Below are positions 59,146 through 64,000 of a DNA stretch of 64,000 nt, piece after piece; the stretch's first letter is position 1, and each line of letters begins with the position of its first letter. The notes beneath the pieces are model-generated. The model did no database searches. It saw only the letters and a program-made list of their open reading frames with translations, and was not told the origin of the DNA. The DNA comes from CBDCUQ01 sp965222835. GTDB lineage: Bacteria; Pseudomonadota; Alphaproteobacteria; Rhizobiales; Hyphomicrobiaceae. The position numbers and the translations under genes were made by a program. The stretch spans positions 930,001 through 994,000 of the forward strand of contig CBDCUQ010000004.1 in assembly GCA_965222835.1 (NCBI GenBank). The letters run 5' to 3'.

Positions 59146-59673
59146 ATGGCTCTCAGTCAAGAGGCGTGGGCGGAGGTTCGTCGTCGTTGGGAGCGCGGTG
59201 AAGAGGCGGTTTCGGAGCTTTCGCGGCGGTTTGGCACTGCTCAGTCGACGATCCGGTCTCGTGCAAGACGCGAAGGCTGGAGGCCGAGATCGGCGGCGAA
59301 ACGTGTGATGCCGCAACCTGAGCCGCCATCCGTTCCTGCCGAGCGAGATGACGAAGCCTTGAGCCCGCCCACTACACTCGGTGCGCGGCTCAAACGTCTC
59401 GTCGAGGTGCAACTCTCACGTATGGAGAGATTCATGATTACGTCCAGTCCCGGTTCCGGTCAGGAGGCAGAGCGTGAAGTGCGGGCCCTGAAGGGTCTCG
59501 TCGAGAATTTGAACAAAGTCAGCGAGGCGGCACATGCCATCGACGGGACCGGCGGAGCGGACAAATGCGGCTCGCGCGACGCTTGGCTCGAGGCGGAGCG
59601 ACTCCGCCGAGAAATTACGGAACGTCTTGAGCGGCTTGATCGCGAATGGTTCGCTCGCGAGAAGCCTGAGTAA
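59146..59673 (+). CDS. GTA/phage small terminase-like protein (g1-type)
   Basis: This 175-residue protein begins with a helix-turn-helix region (VRRRWERGEEAVSELSRRFG, TAQSTIRSRARREGW) typical of small terminase subunits that recognise DNA for packaging. A disordered Pro-rich segment follows and then a long charged helical C terminus that should oligomerise. It stands directly before the large terminase gene and overlaps it, as g1 and g2 do in the RcGTA cluster, whose g1 product is reported to be a small terminase. The ATG at 59146 is normal. A host HTH regulator is a less likely alternative. Confidence 0.8.
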   Translation: MALSQEAWAEVRRRWERGEEAVSELSRRFGTAQSTIRSRARREGWRPRSAAKRVMPQPEPPSVPAERDDEALSPPTTLGARLKRLVEVQLSRMERFMITSSPGSGQEAEREVRALKGLVENLNKVSEAAHAIDGTGGADKCGSRDAWLEAERLRREITERLERLDREWFAREKPE

Positions 59674-60946
59674 GCTCAATCTTGAGGATCTGATCCGCCT
59701 GGACCACGATTGGCCGGTTTGGGCGCGTGAGGATCAGCTTGCTCCGCCTTTTAATGCCGACGGATCCGCATGGCGGGCCTGGCTCATTCTCGGCGGACGT
59801 GGTGCTGGGAAAACACGTGCCGGCGCGGAATGGGTTCGTGCCAAGGCGCTGGGGCGGACGCGGCAACAGGAACGCCCGGCGCAGCGAATTGCGCTCATCG
59901 GTGAAACGATGGCGGAGGCCCGGCGGGTGATGGTGGAAGGCGTTTCCGGCATTCTCGCTGTCCACGCCGAGCATGAGCGCCCCGAGTTCAAGGCGTCGAG
60001 GATGCAACTCGTTTGGCCGGAGACAGGAACGGTCGCTCAGATCTTTCCGGCAGACGATCCGGACAGTCTGAGAGGCCCGCAGTTTGACTGTGCATGGTGC
60101 GATGAGCTCGCAAAGTGGCGATCGGCGGAAGCGACCTGGGACATGCTGCAGTTTGCATTGCGTCTTGGAGAGCATCCGCAAGTGTGTGTCACGACGACAC
60201 CGCGTCTGCTGCCGCTTCTCAAGGCTTTGATCAAGGATGCGGCAACGGTGGTTGACCATGCAGCGACCGAACGTAACGCCGCAAATCTCGCGCCATCGTT
60301 TATCGGCGAAATGCAACGGCGCTATGCGGGGACGGCGCTCGGCCGCCAGGAGCTCATGGGTGAAATCGTGGACGAGCGATCCGGTGCCTTGTGGCGGCGC
60401 GATTGGATCGAAGCGCAGCGCATTAGCACGGCTCCTGAGCTGCGCCGAATTGTTGTCGCGGTGGATCCGCCGGTGACGGCGACCGCGGCGTCCGATGCCT
60501 GTGGCATCGTTGTTGCGGGTGTCGGACCCGACCGGCGCGCATACGTGATTGCTGATCGGACGTTGCAGGGCCGGGAGCCGAATGTTTGGGCCCGCGCCGC
60601 CCTCGCGGCGTACGGGGATTTTGCCGCCGATCGCATTGTCGCCGAAGTCAATCAGGGCGGTGACATGGTCATTGCCATTCTTCAACAGTTCGATGCGAAT
60701 GTGCCGGTTTCCAAAGTTCGCGCAACGCGCGGGAAGTGGTTGCGGGCCGAGCCGATTGCGGCGCTCTACGCGGAAGGCCGTGTTGCGCATGTTGGATGTT
60801 TCGAAAAGCTTGAGGATCAGATGTGTGCCTTCGGTGCAGACGGCCTGGCCAAGGGACGCAGCCCGGACCGGCTCGATGCGCTTGTATGGGCGCTCACTGA
60901 ATTGATGCTGGAACCGACGGCTCATCCGGCGATTCGCGCTGTCTGA
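59636..60946 (+). CDS. Terminase large subunit (GTA-type DNA packaging ATPase-nuclease)
   Basis: This motor protein packages DNA into the head. The product is about 436 residues with the start at TTG 59636; an ATG at 59534 in the same frame would add 34 residues lying over the small terminase gene. The ATPase part has Walker A LGGRGAGKTRAGAEWV and Walker B FDCAWCDELAKW; the nuclease part has VAVDPP, AEVNQGGD and the terminal DRLDALVWAL acidic residues. This set matches the GTA/HK97-like Terminase_6 family. It overlaps the small terminase and precedes the portal by 101 bases. All catalytic acidic residues are present, so the motor looks functional. Confidence 0.9.
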   Translation: MIANGSLARSLSKLNLEDLIRLDHDWPVWAREDQLAPPFNADGSAWRAWLILGGRGAGKTRAGAEWVRAKALGRTRQQERPAQRIALIGETMAEARRVMVEGVSGILAVHAEHERPEFKASRMQLVWPETGTVAQIFPADDPDSLRGPQFDCAWCDELAKWRSAEATWDMLQFALRLGEHPQVCVTTTPRLLPLLKALIKDAATVVDHAATERNAANLAPSFIGEMQRRYAGTALGRQELMGEIVDERSGALWRRDWIEAQRISTAPELRRIVVAVDPPVTATAASDACGIVVAGVGPDRRAYVIADRTLQGREPNVWARAALAAYGDFAADRIVAEVNQGGDMVIAILQQFDANVPVSKVRATRGKWLRAEPIAALYAEGRVAHVGCFEKLEDQMCAFGADGLAKGRSPDRLDALVWALTELMLEPTAHPAIRAV

Positions 60947-61047
60947 GCCGGCGCTGTTCGGGATTTGCGCCCTCTGCCGCCGATCCTTCTTGCTGTGGTG
61001 CGCGAGGGGATGCGCCCAGTCAAGGAACAAAGAGACAGGAAGGTCTG

Positions 61048-62286
61048 ATGCCGCGCATCCTGACTGCATTGGCGAGGCTTTTGCCCCGCGCCGTGACACG
61101 TGCCAACGAGGTGAAGGCAAGCCGTACGGCCCGGCTCGTGGCTTTCGAGACACTGGGCCGACCGGTCTGGACGCCGCGCGACTACGCTGCGTTCGCGCGG
61201 GAAGGCTTTATGCAAAATGCCGTCGTCTATCGTGCGGTGCGCATGATATCGGAGGCGGCATCCTCGATTCCACTCCTTCTTTATGAGGGAGAGACCGAAC
61301 ACGACGCGCATCCTCTGCTCGACTTGATCAAGCGTCCCAATGGGGAGCAGACCGGGACCGATCTTTTGGAATCTTGGTACGGCTATCTGCTGGTTGCGGG
61401 AAATGTCTATGCCGAGGCCGTGGCACTCGGGGACACTGTGCGCGAGCTTCATGTACTGCGTCCGGACCGGATGAAGGTGATCCCGGGGGCGGCAGGTTGG
61501 CCGGAGGGGTACGAGTATTGTGCAACGGGTTCGTCTGTACGCCTGGCCGGTGATGTGGTGCCGGGCGTGCGCAGCGTCCTTCATATGCGGCTTTTCCATC
61601 CCGCCAACGATCACTATGGCATGAGCCCGATTGAGGCCGCGGCAACTGCGATCGATATTCACAACGCGGCTTCGCAGTGGAACAAGGCGCTCTTGGACAA
61701 TTCAGCGCGGCCGTCGGGTGCGATGGTTTATGCGGCTTCCGAGGGACGCATGTCGGCCGAGCAATTCGAGCGGCTTAAGGCGGAGCTTGAAGAGAGCTAC
61801 ACGGGTGCGAAGCAGGCGGGCCGGCCGCTGCTTCTGGAAGGCGGGCTTGATTGGAAACCGCTCGGTCTTTCGCCGAAGGACATGGATTTCATCGAAGCAA
61901 AGAATGCGGCCGCGCGGGAGATTGCGCTGGCGCTTGGCGTGCCACCGATGCTGTTGGGCATACCCGGAGATAATACGTACTCAAATTACCAAGAAGCACA
62001 GCGTGCATTTTGGCGACAGACGGTGCTTCCGCTGGTGCACAGGACCGCGAAAGCGCTTTCCAACTGGCTGGCGCCGGCTTTTGTGTCGGGCATGGGTCAG
62101 GATGGGAGCGTCGCTCAGGCGGGCCTTGAACTTCGTCCGGACCTTGATGCGGTTGAGGCGCTGGCGCCTGAGCGCGAAGCCCTTTGGTCACGTATGGAAC
62201 GGACGACGTTTCTTACGGTTGACGAAAAGCGAGAGGCTGTGGGGTACACGCCGATGTCAGATGATCAATTGAGACTTCCGGAGTGA
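61048..62286 (+). CDS. Portal protein (HK97-type)
   Basis: The portal dodecamer is the DNA entry gate of the head. The 412-residue protein has the HK97-family blocks VVYRAVRMISEAASSIPLLL, LYEGETEHDAHPLLDLIKRP, WYGYLLVAGNVYAE and LALGVPPMLLGIPGDNTYSN. Length and composition are normal. The start ATG at 61048 follows AGGAAGG at 61037-61043. Its stop codon TGA at 62284-62286 shares a base with the ATG of the next small gene. It is collinear with RcGTA gene 3. Confidence 0.93.
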   Translation: MPRILTALARLLPRAVTRANEVKASRTARLVAFETLGRPVWTPRDYAAFAREGFMQNAVVYRAVRMISEAASSIPLLLYEGETEHDAHPLLDLIKRPNGEQTGTDLLESWYGYLLVAGNVYAEAVALGDTVRELHVLRPDRMKVIPGAAGWPEGYEYCATGSSVRLAGDVVPGVRSVLHMRLFHPANDHYGMSPIEAAATAIDIHNAASQWNKALLDNSARPSGAMVYAASEGRMSAEQFERLKAELEESYTGAKQAGRPLLLEGGLDWKPLGLSPKDMDFIEAKNAAAREIALALGVPPMLLGIPGDNTYSNYQEAQRAFWRQTVLPLVHRTAKALSNWLAPAFVSGMGQDGSVAQAGLELRPDLDAVEALAPEREALWSRMERTTFLTVDEKREAVGYTPMSDDQLRLPE

Positions 62287-62417
62287 TGCCTGTCACGCCC
62301 GGGCTTTTGGCGCGGGATGCACGTTCTCGTGGTCTCGCTGTTGCGTTGAAGCGCTTTTTTGTTCCGCGGTGTTCGCGGAGTCGGTTTCGTTTGCCGAAGG
62401 TTGAGTTCGACATATGA
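62286..62417 (+). CDS. Small coupled GTA gene (43 residues), g3.5-type
   Basis: A 43-codon frame starts with ATG at 62286, sharing the A of the portal stop (TGATG), and ends with TGA at 62415-62417, overlapping the prohead protease ATG (ATGA). Both junctions are typical of translational coupling, which makes chance unlikely. The peptide is very basic (MPVTPGLLARDARSRGLAVA followed by LKRFFVPRCSRSRFRLPKVE and FDI). In the RcGTA cluster a small gene, g3.5, stands at this place. No homology is visible beyond position and size. Confidence 0.62.
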   Translation: MPVTPGLLARDARSRGLAVALKRFFVPRCSRSRFRLPKVEFDI

Positions 62418-63112
62418 CGGCACCCCGTTCCATGGCTCCTGCGCCGGAGTTGAAATTCACGTCGCTCGACCTGTCGCAGACGGGTCAGGACGGCGCGTTT
62501 GAAGGCTATGCGTCGCTTTACAATACTGAGGATTTGTCCCGGGACGTGGTGGCGCCTGGTGCGTTCAAGACGAGTCTTGCGCGTCGCGGCACCCAAGGTG
62601 TGCGGATGTTGTTTCAACACGACGCGCATCAGCCGATCGGCGTTTGGAAAGAGCTAAGAGAAGATGCCCGCGGGCTCTATGCCAAAGGTCAGCTTACTCT
62701 TGAGGTCGGCAAAGCGCGCGAGGTGCTCTCTCTCATGCGGGCCGGCGCGCTCAACGGATTGTCGATCGGCTTTAAAGCGAAAACATTCAGACGCGATCCG
62801 AAGACACGCGTACGCCGTCTCTTCGAGGTCGATCTGTGGGAGATTTCCGTCGTCACGTTTCCGATGTTGCCGGGTGCGCGTGTGTCCCATGTCAAGGCCA
62901 CGCCGTTCCGTGCGTATGTGCCGACGGAAAGAGAGTTTGAGCGCTGGCTCACGCGGGATGCTGGGTTTACGCGCTCCGAGGCCAGAGCGGTGCTCCGTTC
63001 CGGTCTCAAAGGCCTTGAGGCTCTGCGGGATGCGGGCCGGGGTTCGCCCGAAGTGGCTCGGCTCGCGCACTCTATCAGAGCGGCGGCCGGGCTTATTCGC
63101 GCCAGTACGTAA
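62414..63112 (+). CDS. Prohead protease (HK97 family)
   Basis: This serine protease cleaves the N-terminal scaffolding region of the capsid protein during head maturation. The 232-residue protein has EGYASLYNTEDLSRDVVAPG, the catalytic His in MLFQHDAHQPIGVW and the catalytic Ser in GALNGLSIGFKAK, the HK97-type arrangement. The C-terminal 60 residues form an additional helical region (WLTRDAGFTRSEARAVLRSG) found in GTA-type proteases. The ATG at 62414 overlaps the small upstream gene. It corresponds to RcGTA gene 4. Confidence 0.9.
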   Translation: MTAPRSMAPAPELKFTSLDLSQTGQDGAFEGYASLYNTEDLSRDVVAPGAFKTSLARRGTQGVRMLFQHDAHQPIGVWKELREDARGLYAKGQLTLEVGKAREVLSLMRAGALNGLSIGFKAKTFRRDPKTRVRRLFEVDLWEISVVTFPMLPGARVSHVKATPFRAYVPTEREFERWLTRDAGFTRSEARAVLRSGLKGLEALRDAGRGSPEVARLAHSIRAAAGLIRAST

Positions 63113-63244
63113 GGAGATCCGCTCGGGAACTTAGTGTTTTCGGCGTCCCGTATTTCTGCACGCGCCGCGAGGCAGGCAATGGACCGGGACGCGGGGAACA
63201 GTTGGCGTGTGGGTCGTCGCAAACTTGAAAAACGGATACCAGAC

Positions 63245-64000
63245 ATGACTGATCAAAACGGCTTCGAAGCCAAGGCCGAGCGCAGTGCGCTCGCTCATGA
63301 ATTCGAGGATTTCATGCGTGCCTTCGAGGCATTCAAGGAGACTAACGACGAGCGTCTCGCGGAGATTGAGCTGCGTGCGGCGGCTGATCCGGTAACAACG
63401 GAGAAGCTCGCACGCATCGACCGTGCACTCGACGAGACCAAACGCACGATCGACCAAGTCGCGCTCAAGGCTCAGCGTCCACAGCTTGGTGGCAGTGGAC
63501 AACAGACGGCTGACGGGCTTGCGCACAAGGCGGCGTTTGATGGCTATGTGCGCAAAGGCGAATGCGCCAATCTCCGGGAGTTGGAAGCCAAGTCGCTGTC
63601 TGTCGGTTCCGACCCTGACGGCGGTTATCTCGTGCCCGACGAGACGGAGCGCGCGGTCAATACCGCTTTGCGGAACATTTCGCCCTTACGTTCTATCGCC
63701 GGTGTGCGTCAGGTCTCCGGCTCCGTCTACAAAGTGCCGTTTGCGACGAGTGGTGCGGCAACGGGTTGGATCGGGGAGACGGCAGCACGCCCCGAAACCA
63801 ATACGCCGGTGCTGACAGAGCTTTCCTATCCGACGATGGAGCTCTATGCGATGCCGGCGGCCACGCAGAGCCTGCTTGATGACAGCGCCGTCAATATTGA
63901 CGAGTGGCTGGCTGAAGAAGTGCGCGCGGCCTTTGCCGAGCAGGAAGGCACCGCCTTCGTAACAGGTGACGGTGTCAACAAGCCGACTGGGTTCCTCTCT
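63245..64000 (+). CDS. Major capsid protein (HK97 fold), cut by the window edge
   Basis: The reading frame is open from ATG 63245 to the window end, giving the first 252 residues. The N-terminal part to about 110 is a charged helical delta-domain (EFEDFMRAFEAFKETNDERL, RIDRALDETKRTIDQVALKA) that the prohead protease should remove. The capsid core begins near SVGSDPDGGYLVPDETERAV and continues with ISPLRSIAGVRQ, GWIGETAARPETNTPVLTEL and AFAEQEGTAFVTGDG, typical HK97 capsid blocks. An in-frame ATG at 63179 with GAGG upstream could be the true start and would add 22 residues. It matches RcGTA gene 5. Confidence 0.93.
   Translation, partial: MTDQNGFEAKAERSALAHEFEDFMRAFEAFKETNDERLAEIELRAAADPVTTEKLARIDRALDETKRTIDQVALKAQRPQLGGSGQQTADGLAHKAAFDGYVRKGECANLRELEAKSLSVGSDPDGGYLVPDETERAVNTALRNISPLRSIAGVRQVSGSVYKVPFATSGAATGWIGETAARPETNTPVLTELSYPTMELYAMPAATQSLLDDSAVNIDEWLAEEVRAAFAEQEGTAFVTGDGVNKPTGFLS

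Noticed and set aside
59615..61153. 512-codon antisense frame opposite the large terminase
   Set aside because: No motif, Arg/His-rich composition; the sense strand carries intact terminase motifs.

Overview
The window reads as a chromosome segment of an alphaproteobacterium of the order Hyphomicrobiales (Rhizobiales), possibly near Hyphomicrobium or Filomicrobium. This rests on gene content and remembered gene order, not on a search. Indicators are a MucR/Ros regulator, the fbc-type petABC cluster, coaD-ppi-ppi-queA-tgt, tig-clpP-clpX-lon-hupB with interspersed tRNAs, DUF6111, DUF1491, DUF6456 and DUF1214/DUF1254 families, CtrA-type sites and a gene-transfer-agent-like head cluster. Nearly all of it looks vertically inherited. 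I saw no rRNA, insertion sequence, integrase or CRISPR array.

Layout: 1-5000 holds the end of coaD, two cyclophilins (one lipoprotein, one cytoplasmic), queA and tgt for queuosine tRNA modification, and an EamA exporter. 5200-8100 holds tRNA-Lys, a sulfurtransferase, an SRPBCC protein, an outer-membrane beta-barrel and tRNA-Leu. 8170-15400 is the protein-quality-control block (trigger factor, ClpP, ClpX, Lon, HU), followed by tRNA-Val and tRNA-Asp. 16700-20200 is a MacA-MacB type tripartite exporter whose adaptor carries an inserted Spy/CpxP-like segment. Then come an H-NS family protein, a DUF2233 protein and groES-groEL behind a CIRCE element.

24000-31000 has small conserved proteins, cca, DUF6111, a NUDIX hydrolase, a secreted protein with a divergent transglycosylase-like core, and oligopeptidase B. 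31200-34000 is a regulatory cluster: MucR, a DnaA-domain-IV-only protein and a DUF6456 protein, ending convergently with sufE. 34100-40600 has envelope-related genes (DUF5330, peptidoglycan-binding protein, DUF1254/DUF1214 pair, class A PBP) and YcgN. 40600-46900 is gltD-gltB for ammonium assimilation. 47400-50000 has an Hsp20 gene behind a likely ROSE RNA thermometer, an Asp-rich secreted protein and a CBS protein. 51000-58800 has trmL, the cytochrome bc1 operon (petABC), mtnP, ribA, a HAD phosphatase and a ribosome hibernation factor.

From 59146 to the right edge lies a phage-head module in the order of the Rhodobacter gene transfer agent: small terminase, large terminase, portal, a 43-residue coupled gene, prohead protease and HK97 capsid (cut by the edge). 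No integration or lysogeny gene precedes it and its base composition matches the host, so a domesticated GTA is favoured over an active prophage.

The observations most worth checking are the queuine tRNA-ribosyltransferase that has lost three of its four zinc ligands, the Spy-like insert in the exporter adaptor, the ROSE element, the 43-residue GTA gene, and the MucR / DnaA-IV / DUF6456 cluster.
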